NCBI GenBank assembly: GCA_029204225.1 | Contig: CM055100.1 | Span: forward strand, 21,439,784-21,503,783 | DNA from: Diphasiastrum complanatum | Lineage: Eukaryota; Streptophyta; Lycopodiopsida; Lycopodiales; Lycopodiaceae | DNA: 64,000 nucleotides | Direction: 5' to 3' | In this document: in pieces, positions 47,147 to 57,320 of the stretch | Numbering within the stretch: the first letter of the stretch is position 1 | How the letters are laid out: each line of letters opens with the position of its first letter | Translations under genes and position numbers: made by a program | The notes under the pieces: model-generated | Databases searched by the model: none | What the model was told of the DNA's origin: nothing | Seen by the model: only the letters and a program-made list of their open reading frames with translations

Positions 47147-47496
47147 CAATTGTGTAATATAGTGTTTTTTAATTGCTTGTGCATGTGACAAAAATATTCA
47201 AAAAAAAAAGAGCGCGCAATGGCACGTTTGCACTTAAGCTTCAAGTGAGTTTACCGGTGAGTTTGTGTTGTTTCAATTTGTTTTATTATTAGAATACGTT
47301 ATCTAACATAGTAAGAAATTAAATGTAATTCATAATTTTCATTTTGTTTAAAGCAATATCGTATTTTATCGCATACACTGGCAATTAAATAAAATGCAAA
47401 AGTGAAATGTAGATAATTAAAATTCCCAATCCTAGGAAGGTGTGTAGCCCTTACTTTTCTCCCGTTTAAGACGAGGTTCTAATCTTTCCAACTTGC

Positions 47497-48474
47497 ATGG
47501 AAAATCGTACACACCGTAGGGAGGGAATATGTAGTGACATTCTAACTCCTAAGCAAAAAACACAACTGCAAAGTATGCTTAGCCGAAATGAGGGTGGTCC
47601 CTCACAAGCGGCCGCGGCTCCCGCCCCCACCAAAGAGTCATCCACAAATCCTTATTATGACGTGGATCCTCAAGGTAATATAATTGCCAATAGAAAAGGG
47701 AGAGTGGTTTTGGACCGGCTCTATTCTTTATGCCGACGTCATTTTGGTGACAAATTGTTTAGTAAATGGTTCGAACAACCTGTCGCCGATAAAAAACAGG
47801 TTATTGGTACCCTTCGTGATGAATTCCAACAAGAAGAGAAATTCGAGGAGAAGGAAATTCATAAGCATATGAGCTTATGGATTAGGCATCGTCGCGATAT
47901 GGCACGACGAGCTTATAGGGACGGGCAATCCAAGCCCTCCTGCTGTTCAAGAAATGATTGGAACCATGTAAAAGTGGATGATCGAACACCAAATAAATAC
48001 AAGATTGAGAAAGATGTTGCGGCCGCTAGGATGCATGGAATAGGCAATTCTAGGTTGGGCTTAGCGGAAGGCGGGATTGCAAGCAAGCATGGTAACTGAA
48101 CTTACACTACTCTTATAGTTTATCTTTGATTTCATATGCTTTTATTTTTTAATATGCATTATGACTAGCTGATCCAACGTAGCCCTAAATTAATTTCAAC
48201 TTAAATTGCATGCATGGATAGTTGGCGGACTATAGACGTCTGCTAACTAAGGAGAAACACGAATTTGCCTACATGGAATCGTACGACGCATTAGTCGACA
48301 AACTAAAGAGCGAGGATCATCCTCCAAATGTAAGAACTAGTTTTTGTATTCATGCCAATGTGGTTTGTATTCCGACGTCAATTTTATTTAATTTAATACG
48401 ATCAAGCATTAAATATTAATGTAGTTTGTTTGCTTGTGTTCATGCAGACTGGACGTCACAACGACGACGAGTAG
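47497..48474 (+). CDS. CACTA transposon gene (TNP1/Ptta-like), three exons
   Basis: Exon 1 (47497-48091) encodes a basic protein: Ala/Pro-rich stretch (SQAAAAPAPTKESS), VLDRLYSLCRRHFGDKLF and HKHMSLWIRHRRDMARRAYR. It ends at a GGTAACT donor. Exon 2 (48222-48329) encodes LADYRRLLTKEKHEF and ESYDALVDKLKSEDHPPN with a GTAAG donor. Exon 3 (48448-48474) encodes TGRHNDDE and a stop after CATGCAG. The layout resembles the DNA-binding protein genes of plant CACTA (En/Spm) transposons. The exon 1-2 junction is out of frame by one base: an extra T after the GATAG acceptor would explain it. Family assignment is moderate and rests partly on the CACTA end at 49373. About 245 residues if repaired; no TNPD-type transposase is present. 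Confidence 0.6.
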
Positions 48475-48959
48475 ATTAGGTTTTTAATTTTTAGTTGATG
48501 TTAGATCTAGAAAGACTCATGCGACATTAAAGCACCAATTTTGTAATACATTGATTGATATTATGAAAATATTATTATTGCAAATGATCTTGCTATATTG
48601 CCATTACTTTTATATGTGCAATGTTCTTTTTTCAATAATTGCAATGTCAAATTTAGAGATGTGGATTGACGTAATAACCAACTAAGAGTTTAAAACCATG
48701 TGCAATGTCGGATTTCAAAACAAACAATCAATATCATATATAAAAATCTAAATGAAATTTATGATGTGCACAAAGCAATGCAATAAAGTATTGTCATTCA
48801 TAATGGACATGAAATAATGCAATAAAATATAAAATGAAAAGTAATTTAAGAATGAAAAGTACCTCATGCTTAGTTTGTTGTTTGATCCAAATGTTGAATG
48901 CAACTCAAAAAAATAGTGTTTTAAAAACAAACATCGCTTCTCCAAGAACTCAACTCCAA
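48475..48959. other. CACTA interior, non-coding
   Basis: AT-rich sequence between the three-exon gene and the subterminal repeats. No frame or motif. Confidence 0.5.
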
Positions 48960-49373
48960 GAACAGCCCGATAAAAATACGCGCGCTATTTTTTACGCGTT
49001 TTTTATTTTATTTTTTTACCTAATTTGGGATGTCAGAATCCGACATCCAAATGCGTCGGATAAATTTTTGCATTCTTCTGTATTTACAGACGTCGAAATC
49101 CAACATGTATTTTAAGTGTTGCAATGTGACGTCCATGTCGGACCTTTTGCAACTTCTTTGGACGATGCATTACGACGTCCACGTCGGATTGCCTTTCAAT
49201 CATTGGGATTTTTGGTCGCGAAATCCGGCAGGTTGTGCTTGTCGAATTGCGACGTGTTTTAAAGTCGTCAGATTCCGACTACCTTATAGCGACGTGTTTT
49301 TTCGACGTCCGCGATGTATTAAAAAAAATTAAGCTCGCAATTCATGTCGCAAATCGCGACGGGTGTTGTAGTG
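48960..49373 (+). mobile_element. CACTA right end with subterminal GACGTC repeats
   Basis: The segment ends GACGGGTGTTGTAGTG at 49373. Its reverse complement starts CACTACAACACCCGTCGCGA, a typical CACTA terminal inverted repeat. Upstream, GACGTC and ACGTCGGA or CGACGTGTTTT variants recur at least nine times, as expected for subterminal transposase-binding repeats. The three bases after the end are ATT, a possible target duplication. The matching left end (CACTACAAC...) was not found to the left. Confidence 0.82.
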
Positions 49374-50325
49374 ATTGTTGTTAGAACTGCTGCTTCTTTT
49401 CATTGTTGTATTCGAAAGTTCTACAGTCCTTGATAAGATGGCCAGTCCTCTTACAGTATTTGTAGAATAGATTTTTCATTGGCTAGAATGATGAAGGCTC
49501 TGAAGTTGATGTTGTATATGATACAGGCTGCATGTTGCTCAGGATAGTCTAACTTTGTAGATTTCTTGGATCTAAACTTCTGATTTTTCTTTGAAAATAG
49601 AGCTTAAGGATCCGATCATGAGCCTGAGGAGGATGCATTTCTTCTGATCTCCTATTGTAGTAGCATTGAAATGAATCTTGATAGAGTGAGATGTTGTTAG
49701 GTCAAAATAGCCAAGACCAAAGTTTCATAGGCATCAAGTAGACTCGATAATAGAGTCATGACTGCATCAGAATCTTCAATGACTGAACCGGTTGCAGTCA
49801 TCTACTCCATGAGATTTTTGAAAATGTTGAGATGGCTTGAAACACTATCTACTTCAGACATTTTTAATGTAAATAACTTCTTCCTCAGATGAAGTTTGAA
49901 TATAACATTTTTGATATCATAGAGAGTTGTTATGATGTCCCATGCATCCTTAGTAGTCTGAGTAGTTCAAATATGATTGATTTGGGAGTCTCTGATGTTC
50001 AGTGTGATTAAGGCAAATGCCTTGCCATCTCTCTGTCTCCGTTTGGTGATGCTGGCTGCATTGACCTCAGGGTGTCGTCAACGATGTCCCACAGTTCTTT
50101 GGCAAGTAATACTACCTTCATCTTGAACTTCCAATTATGGTAGTTATCTCCGACAAGTTTGTCAATCAGAGATAAACTAAAAGATGGATCCAGTTTGGCG
50201 TAGAGAGCGAAATTGTTGGTAGAAACAACGAAATCAAAATATTGTTGGCTATGAACTTGCAAAATGACGTCTTGGTAGAAACAAGACTGATAACCTGCAA
50301 TAGAAATGCAGATTACCGAACCACC
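49374..50325 (-). pseudogene. Copia gag interrupted by the CACTA end
   Basis: Read minus-strand, gag shows FALYAKLDPSFSLSLIDKLV, then GDNYHNWKFKMKVVLLAKEL, WDIVDD, TTKDAWDI, LYDIKNVIFKLHLRKKLFTL and SLLDAYETLVLAI. It closes with a zinc knuckle, YKYCKRTGHLIKDC, whose first Cys has become Tyr. Stops break it in several places. The gag sequence ends at the CACTA terminus, so the transposon probably inserted into this element. Confidence 0.82.
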
Positions 50326-50326
50326 C

Positions 50327-50729
50327 GCTCTAATACCATGTCGCAAAACAGTGAGAATGCGAAAGGATCGACTGATATCAGATTAGTAGAGAACTGATTA
50401 AATGAAACTCTGATATCAAGTCAGAAATGTGTGGAATAGCAGCGAAAGTTTAAGTAACGGATGGTTGCGGATCGGAAGTGTGTCAGTTACCAACAAAAAA
50501 ATCAAGATGAGTGAACAATAGCAATGCGCAATAGAACAAAAACAGAAGTGTGAACAAAAACTTGCACTCTGATTGATTGAAAAAAAATGAGTACAAGAGC
50601 TTGAAGCAAGGCGTGAGACTGTTAGTGCAAAAAGTGGCTTTAGCTGCAATTGTTGCCAGTTCAAAAAAGCTCTGGCACATTGAATAATGCCTACAGAATA
50701 GTACTTAATCTGATGCCAATAAGGTCCCA
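50327..50729 (-). mobile_element. LTR (family B) and primer site
   Basis: The minus-strand TGGTATTAGAGC (50338-50327) is one base off the tRNA-Met primer site and lies just upstream of gag. The sequence before it, ending TTTTGCGACA, has the look of an LTR R-U5 end. The LTR start at TGGGACC (50729) is inferred, because LTR family A begins two bases further on. Confidence 0.6.
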
Positions 50730-50730
50730 A

Positions 50731-51106
50731 TGTAGTTTGAATAATACTTAACAAGGGCTAACTATCCCTCAAGATATTTAACTTAAGTTAAGTAAGAGCA
50801 TTGTCTATAACTAGGCAAGAGACATCATTTTGTGAATCTTTTGGCTCATTTGCAAGTGAGAGCTTATAGCTTCCTTGTGAATGTGAGCCATAGGGATCTC
50901 CATTGCTAGGTCTCATGTGCCCTATCCACATGATCAATGCTCCATTTCCATTGATTGTATTCTTTCTTTCATTGCTAATGCAACTCCATTGTGATCTCAT
51001 TGTTTCTAGCTTTCTATTGATATGCTATCGTGATTGTCTTGTTATGTTCTTGCTTCTAGCTTTACTTCATTGTGATTGCTATTAGTTTGGGATTTGGCAC
51101 ATGACA
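50731..51106 (+). mobile_element. LTR (family A), inverted copy of 40878-41255
   Basis: 376 bp starting TGTAGTTTGAATAATACTTA and ending GGCACATGACA. No primer site or polypurine tract is adjacent, and the flanks (CCCAA, TTGCC) do not match, so it is a rearranged solo LTR. Confidence 0.75.
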
Positions 51107-51876
51107 TTGCCGCATTGGAGGAATTTGGCTATCCAACCACCTTTGTTGCCTCCCTCTGCTTGCTGGTATCGATCCTGCCTTCGGTCTGACTCCCTCTTAG
51201 GCTTGAACGGGTTCTTCGGCTTCTCCTTGTTGCCGTAGAGAGCTTGATAAAAAACGTCCTTGTGATAAAGGTGCTCACGAGCTTCGACTTCTTCTCGAAT
51301 CTCGATCACTGCCTTTTTGAGTGTCATAGCTGGGTTTTTTGCTAGTAACGTTCGGGTTGTCTGGAAGGATCTTGGTAAAGCTATTAACAGATAGGTGAGC
51401 TACTTCTTTGCTAATACTGCATTCTCTATTCCGGCATTGTGTAATGAAATGAACAGATCCTTCATCTTTCTGATAAAAGAGGTAAGGTCTCTGCCATCCC
51501 ATCACAGATTTGTCAGCTGATCTTTAAGAAGCATGATCTAGCTGCATGATTTTGACTAAAATCTGGTAAGCAATGTATCCCACATCTCTCTTGCATTAGC
51601 GAGTGTCGCAAGGTCAAGCGTTAGGCTATTCTCAATAGATGATGACAACACGATTACTGCCTTGTCGTTCTTCTCTCTCCATTCGCGTAGCTCTTTGCCT
51701 GTAGTTATAGGCATCTCTTCGGTGCCGTCTACCCAGGGCCATAGCCCTTCTCCCTTCAATATGAGAGAGGTCTTTATCTTCCATGCTTGGAAGTTTGACC
51801 CTGATGAGTCGAGGATTGTACAGATTTTTGATTGTATACTGCTTATTGAAGCCATTGCTATGAACTGTGTTCTCAC
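51107..51876 (-). pseudogene. Copia gag, relative of the 17.5-18.3 kb element
   Basis: From MASISSIQSKICTI (51855) the minus strand reads SSGSNFQAWKIKTSLILKGE, WVDGTEEMPITTGKELREW and NAREMWDTLLTRF. After breaks it continues VIEIREEVEAREHLYHKD and KPKRESDRRQDRYQQAEG. This is the same gag as at 17482 and often better preserved: Trp in FQAWK is a stop there. It ends at the LTR family A boundary before the zinc knuckle, so that LTR or a rearrangement truncated it. Confidence 0.88.
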
Positions 51877-51972
51877 TTGTTAATGGTTCCTTGTCTTGAA
51901 CGCTTTGCCTCCTGAATGCGATAGCTTTGCGGCTATGTCAGACTATAAGAAGCTATGATTACCGACTCTACT

Positions 51973-52008
51973 GCTCTGATACCACTGTTGCAAATCGCTC
52001 CGATACCA
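51973..52008 (-). other. Duplicated primer-binding site
   Basis: Minus strand carries TGGTATCGGAGC (52008-51997) and TGGTATCAGAGC (51984-51973), 24 bases apart, each preceded by CAG. The second is a perfect tRNA-Met site. An LTR ending in CA would lie to the right from about 52010. Confidence 0.8.
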
Positions 52009-52009
52009 C

Positions 52010-53360
52010 TGATGAGAATTAGAAGCGTAACAAACGTGAATAAATTCGGATGGAGTTTGGATATAATTGCTGGTCACTGCTTGCTATGTCATTCCTACAA
52101 TCCTCTAGAATGTAGACATACATTCATGACCTACATTTTGTATATATGTTTTTTTTGGTGCATTTTGCAATTGCATATATTCAGAGTAATATCTTGATTA
52201 GATAGATTGAACAATCTAAAACTAATCATAGATTACAAGAGCGACAGATTAGGCACGTCCTAACGTTCTTCTGTTGACGTCATCATATTATATCAGAAAA
52301 TTGTACTTCACGATACTTGTTTGATATTTCTGGTCCTTTGGAGTTTGAAGAGTCAAAAGTATTCGACCTTTGGGTGATTCAAACATTTTCGTTTCGCGTT
52401 GTTTGACCTTCTCCTGTTGTTCGTGTTGTTTGCGAATATTTTGTCTTCGAGATCTTTGTTTTCGAGGTCTTTAAGATATTCATCAGGTTGGGAGTTGAGA
52501 GCTAGTAGAGCTTTGGTAACAGAAACATTTTGTTTCTTTAGGCCGTTCAAGAAAATAGTGAAAAAACTAACTCCTTATTTTTTCCACTAACTATCTGACT
52601 GATCATGAGATGACACAACAAAATGGCTCATGCAACTTTCTGTTTGAATAATCTTGGGGCTCAAGTGTTGAAACCTCACTAATCCAAGTTTACTAACTAA
52701 CTCATGAGTTAACCAATGCTCCACATTGTCCACAAACATCTGATAATAATTCACGTGTTTGCAGTGGATATTGTACGACTGGGATGATGAAAAATGCACC
52801 AAAATTCACTAACTCGTTATTTTTTCCACTAAGCATCTGACTGATCATGAGATGACTCAACAAAATAGTTCACTGGTGCTTGCTCAAGTTGGATGCTTGA
52901 AATGATTATAAAGATAATAACTGTTCTTTCAAGTGGTAGGCTATGCAACAATATCAAGGGTCTCTGACACAGTTTGATATTGGTCTTGTAACATTTAAGT
53001 ATCATATGGATCAGTTTGGAAAGGAACATTTCTATATGTGCACTACTAAGAATGAGCTTACAAAATGCTTTTTGTTTGCTTGCAATTGAGATGATAAGCA
53101 ATCCCAAAATTTCGGGTATTCAGGTTATGTTAGCCTTGCATACTTTGCGGGGTTTGTGAAGGAAATAGTCATTGATGTTGGCCCATATGTGGAGCCAGCA
53201 AACATAGAATAAAAACAACCAAAAGGTGGAAAATCTGTTACAAACTTTGTTAGAGATCGTTAATAAAGCTCGTAGTCAATTACTCATCTCTCGCTGGCCT
53301 CTCTCTCTTGGTAATCGCTTTGCCTAATTATGAGTCAATCGAAAACGTGAAAAAATCAAA
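52010..53360. other. Probable LTR remnant, then direct repeats
   Basis: The left part is probably the LTR of the copia whose primer site is at 51.97 kb, but no start could be defined. A block of about 75 bp containing ATCTGACTGATCATGAGATG occurs near 52561-52635 and again near 52799-52875, as a spaced direct repeat with about a 237-bp period. No gene. Confidence 0.5.
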
Positions 53361-53445
53361 CGAAAGCTTAGCATAAGCTAGGATCTATGTACTCAACGAA
53401 AGATCAAGAGCTCAGCCTAAGCTAGGATCTATGTACTCAACGAAA
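53361..53445. repeat. Short tandem duplication
   Basis: AAGCTAGGATCTATGTACTC occurs twice, 44 bases apart, each time followed by AACGAAA. Confidence 0.88.
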
Positions 53446-53516
53446 CAACATCAAATAGAAGGTGAAAAAATTCAGAAGGTAAACAACCATTGTAGCTAGA
53501 TCGCTTTTTGGTCCTA

Positions 53517-53520
<4 letters not shown>

Positions 53521-53561
<41 letters not shown>
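53521..53561 (+). repeat. (GA)n microsatellite
   Basis: About 40 bp of pure GA. Confidence 0.95.
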
Positions 53562-53563
<2 letters not shown>

Positions 53564-54858
53564 CAAACCGCAGGTACGCTGAGGAAACTTTCTGGTCTGC
53601 AATATTCAATCTGACATAGCCACATGGCCTTCCATCCCCGATTGAGGAATTTTGTCACAAAGCTCACAAATTCATGACAAATTTTGGCGAAATTTCCAAG
53701 TCTTGATGTTGCACTTTCCCAACTATGGTATGATTGTTTGCCAGTTAACAGTGGATTATCCTCGTTGACTCACAGAAATCCTAGGCAATCAAACTCTTTC
53801 ATTAGGCACCTTGAAGATTACAACAGAATGTTGCGATATCACCAATCGACCCAATCCAAAGAAGAACTAAGACCTAAGACCGTGTTCCAATAGCTTCAAA
53901 GGATACATCAAATCGAGAAGCCCCTTAAATGCGCAAATTTTCAAGTGGTTTTTCAACCAAATGTGAACGCAATTTTTCATTGTGCAAGCTAAATGTGATC
54001 TTCAGATGATTCACTACCCTGCCATCCCACACCCTTGTAAACCTGGATCGGAACCAAATATTCACAATACTATTGAACTTCATAACCTCACCCTTATTAA
54101 TGCTACAATCCTGGATCGCCAGATTTTCACAATATTGGAAGACTCCATAACCTCGACCCTACAAAGAAAATTTCACCACCTCTTATAACGTATGCAATTC
54201 GTTAACAACAAACTGCAAGAACATCAGTTTTCTCAAGCCAGATTAAAGGTTGTTCCAGAAGAATGGCAAAAAGACAGGTCTTTTCTAAGATCCAAACTGC
54301 AGGAGCATTATAATTCTCGTGGCTAATTAGAGAGGGTTCTAAAAGAGTGCCAAATATGTTTCAAAAGATAAGGCTCTTCTAAGATCTGAAAGGCAGGAGA
54401 AATATTGTTCTTGTGCCTGATAAGCAAGGGTTATAGAAGAATACCAAATTTGCTTCAAAAGATGAGTTGCTTCTAAGATCCACAGATATGCCCGGCTTGC
54501 TCGGCTCCCTTAGCCTGCCTTGCCGCTTATAAGCGTGCACCAAAAACGAATGCGCCTTATAATCATGCACCAGAAACGAACCCCTCGAAAAACAACACCA
54601 CCAAAGAGCGAAAAGACCACAACCTAGATCTAGAAAACAAAGATATATGTCACCATCGCTGCATCAACCAAATCCTTGAATGCTTCAAGTCTCGCAAACC
54701 CCCCTCCTGCTCCTTCTGCGTCCCCCTTTCCTATGGCCGTCCTCCTACCATTGATGCTGCCATCTCGATGCCCTGGAAAAAACATAAAAGAAAAAGAAAC
54801 GACATAGAAGCAAAACAAAGCAAAATAAAAGAAAGAGACCATAACAAAAAGCGAAGGG

Positions 54859-54860
<2 letters not shown>
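53562..54860. other. Non-coding; three-copy degenerate tandem repeat at 54245-54490
   Basis: TTCTAAGATC, GCAGGAG and GCCAAATNTG blocks recur three times about 95 bases apart in 54245-54490. The rest holds short frames without motifs. Confidence 0.55.

Positions 54861-54900
<40 letters not shown>
54861..54900 (+). repeat. (GA)20 microsatellite
   Basis: Pure GA tract. Confidence 0.95.
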
Positions 54901-54902
<2 letters not shown>

Positions 54903-55436
54903 CAATGGAAGAACCTCTGCTTTGGAAGATTGAGCACCTCTAAGGTCACCCAAGTGGATCTCGCTGCTATGTCTACCATGCTTTCCAAGCCTGTGGTGCA
55001 GTGTCACATTAATGCGACCTTTTCTAAGGCTGCCAGATCTCCTGATTCCACTCGTATCAGCCTTTGATCTCTTAAATCATCACCCTACATGCTTGATAGC
55101 TCCTCCAGTGCTACAACATTGCACCCTCCTTCCATATCTGTCCTTTTGCAAACAACCTGCAGGTATGGCCACTCTGATCCAGTCTTCAATATTTATAATG
55201 GACTACTTTAGCACATGTATTATAAATGGCTGCTTTCTGGAGAGATGCCCACACCTACTCATCAAACTCCCTCACTTCCTTGAGTCTTTGTTCTGCCTTT
55301 GTTTTCACTTCTGACAGATCATAACATTTTGAGAAAAAGCAAAGAAAGTAAAAGCCAAAACATGAAGGAGGATTTGAATAAATTCAACATGAACAAATGC
55401 ATCATTCAGAAGCTCAAATGGCATATCACTACAAAT
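54901..55436. other. 3' flank of the methylesterase exon
   Basis: No gene recognised on either strand. A plus-strand 100-codon frame at 55012-55314 has no domain. Confidence 0.4.
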
Positions 55437-55692
55437 CTACATAATATATACATAAACAGTTTGAGGCTTTGAAAAAAAAGGGGAATGATCACTTCCTTTC
55501 ACCTTAAAGACATGTTCAGGGGCGTTCAAACTGATTATTCTTTCTTGAAGAGCAGGAATTAAAGCTCTACCATCTGTTGTCTCCACAAAAAATCTACATA
55601 TGCTTCCATAATTTTCTGATGTAAGGGTAAGCTTTTCCAAAAAATGGTGTAAAGGGTACAGGCCTTATCGAGACACTTGCCAAGGCAACATC
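55437..55692 (-). pseudogene. MES-like: Methylesterase (MES family) last exon
   Basis: After a TTTTCAG acceptor the exon reads DVALASVSIRPVPFTPFF. A one-base shift inside a T-run follows, then EKLTLTSENYGSICRFFVET, DGRALIPALQERIISLNAPE, HVFKVKGSDHSPFFSKPQTV and a stop. This is the C-terminal end of plant alpha/beta-hydrolase methylesterases, the group around Arabidopsis MES11-15. GSDHSPFFSKPQ carries the catalytic His and TTDGRALIP the region of the catalytic Asp. The family demethylates small methyl esters such as methyl-IAA or methyl salicylate. Substrate here is unknown. The last roughly nine residues are missing compared with relatives. The earlier exons, with the nucleophile Ser, were not found. 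Either a pseudogene or a sequencing slip in the T-run. Confidence 0.8.
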
Positions 55693-55721
55693 CTGAAAAC
55701 AACTACCTACCATCAGGTGGG

Positions 55722-55915
55722 TATCGAAAAATTACGAATTTTGGGTATCGAAAAATTTTGATTTTGGATATCGAAAAATCCTGATTTTGGGTATCGAAAA
55801 TTTACAAATTTTCTGAGTCGATTCCGTATTGAAAAAATTTGATTTTAAGTATCGAAAAATTCTGATTTTGGGTATTGAAAAATTACAAATTTTTCGAGTC
55901 GGACCGTATCGAAAT
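55722..55915. repeat. GGGTATCGAAAAATT minisatellite
   Basis: About eight units of 22-26 bp of the form GGGTATCGAAAAATTNNGAT plus TTT. It starts 30 bases upstream of the methylesterase exon, in what would be its intron. A GT-rich stretch follows at 55926-55990. Confidence 0.93.
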
Positions 55916-55990
55916 TTTTTTATTTTGTGTGTGTGTTGTATGTGTGTGTGGGTCTGCGTGTGTTTGTGGGTGTGCACATTGCATGTTGTG

Positions 55991-56512
55991 TGTTGTGAGT
56001 GTGTTCTAAAACAAATAAAAAAGAAGAAACACGTATGCCTTACCTTCTTGTCTGCCTGTGTCCCTATCTTCTTGCATGCGTGTCTCTTCTTGTTCCTACT
56101 CTCTCTTCCTTCCTTCCGTCTCCTTTTTCTTTTCTTCAATCTCCGTGTTACATTCTATTTTATTCTGAACATTCACATTTGTTTGAATTTCAGACGTTTT
56201 ATTTTACCATCAACATTCACATATATTCATATATGCCTGAAAACAAAGGGAATGTAGTAAACCCAATATAACACATTGGTGTTTTCAATGATTGCTCTAT
56301 AGATGTCATGTCTGTATGAATGCCTTGCGTCCTCGATGCGCCCCCTCTTCACGCCATCCCTACACCCTCTCGACGCACCCTCCCTTTGCCCTTCCTGCAC
56401 CCTTGGTATGCCCTTTCGGCGTGGCCGATGTATGTGTGTGCATGTCTGGCCACCTCAAGCAACCCACCTACGAAATGTGCACGCAAAATCTCGCATATCT
56501 TTAATGAAGTTT
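55991..56512. other. No gene recognised
   Basis: Pyrimidine-rich sequence with overlapping short frames in all three plus phases, none with a domain. Confidence 0.45.
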
Positions 56513-57217
56513 TTATATCATTATATAGCTTGCAACGAAATGATTCCGATACTGCAGCAACTCATTCATCACTTCCAAAACTAGATAATGGAATTGGGAC
56601 TATTTGCCCAAAATTTTCTTTTATAGCAAGAATGTGCGTTGAGTCATAATAGAAGATACCACAATCAGCAAGATCTTTTGCAGTTCTACCTCTATATTGT
56701 AGATGTCCAATATCAGTGTGTACTACATCTAACACACCTGCAAAAGATCGACTTGGCTCCCATTCATTTATATTAAATGGACATAAATCTGCAAGAGAAA
56801 AATGATTAGATTGGCAGGTTTAGTAATAGATTATCGATAAGGAATGATTAAAAGTCAAATTATTGTAGAATATCAATACTCACAATCGTTTTTTTTGTGA
56901 TCCTGACGGTTGAATCCTTGCACATTTATCTCTGAATGCATATATACATGTTGGACTAAAATTTCAAAAATAGATGTTCCTCTTGAAGATGTTCTGAAGT
57001 CCAAAATTCTAGCCTTCCAAGAAGATTGAAATGATAGTTTTGTCCTTTTGCTTTTTTAAAATGTTCCTTTTGATGATGGATGCATCGGAACCCAAGAGTT
57101 TTTTGAATGTTTTCTTGGCACCCATAATCCATTGTCATCTTTTTCATTGAAGAGAAGCACAGAGTCGATTGAGGAGCATGGCTGCCATTCATTATGTGCA
57201 GGCCAAATTTTGAAACA
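56513..57217 (-). pseudogene. Unrecognised two-exon plant gene fragment
   Basis: Exon A (57217 down to 56884) follows a TACTTCAG acceptor and reads CFKIWPAHNEWQPCSSIDSV, LLFNEKDDNGLWVPRKHSKN and SWVPMHPSSKGTF. After a TAA come KSKRTKLSFQSSWKARILDF, ILVQHVYMHSEINVQGFNRQ and DHKKND, then a GTGAGT donor. Exon B (56788 down to 56513) follows TCTCTTGCAG in matching phase: YLCPFNINEWEPSRSFAGVL, DVVHTDIGHLQYRGRTAKDL, ADCGIFYYDSTHILAIKENF and VPIPLSSFGSDELL, then a stop. The 95-nt intron keeps the frame. Amino-acid composition and splice sites look like a real protein gene. I do not recognise the family. One in-frame stop argues for a pseudogene or a sequence error. Confidence 0.55.
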
Positions 57218-57232
57218 CTGAAGTATGAATCT

Positions 57233-57320
57233 CAAAATATGTGTAGGCAAAAAGCCATGAATCTAAAAATATGTGTAGGCAAAAAGCCATGAATTTGAAA
57301 ATATGTGTAGGCAAAAATTT
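57233..57320. repeat. 32-bp tandem repeat, three copies
   Basis: AAAATATGTGTAGGCAAAAA with GCCATGAAT occurs three times in a row just upstream of the unrecognised exon A. Confidence 0.92.

Larger units (their letters stand above)
42542..47151 (+). mobile_element. Complete Ty1/copia insertion lacking gag and protease
   Basis: The element spans 42547-47146. Two LTRs of 741 and 738 bp (42547-43287, 46409-47146) start TGTGAAGAATTG and end TTCAACA. The five bases CAATT occur immediately before (42542-42546) and after (47147-47151), a perfect target-site duplication. The primer site TGTTATCAGAGCC follows the 5' LTR, and a purine-rich TTAGGAG precedes the 3' LTR. By eye the LTRs differ at about 20-25 positions plus small indels, roughly 3 percent. 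The interior is only 3.1 kb; gag and protease are absent. Confidence 0.95.
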
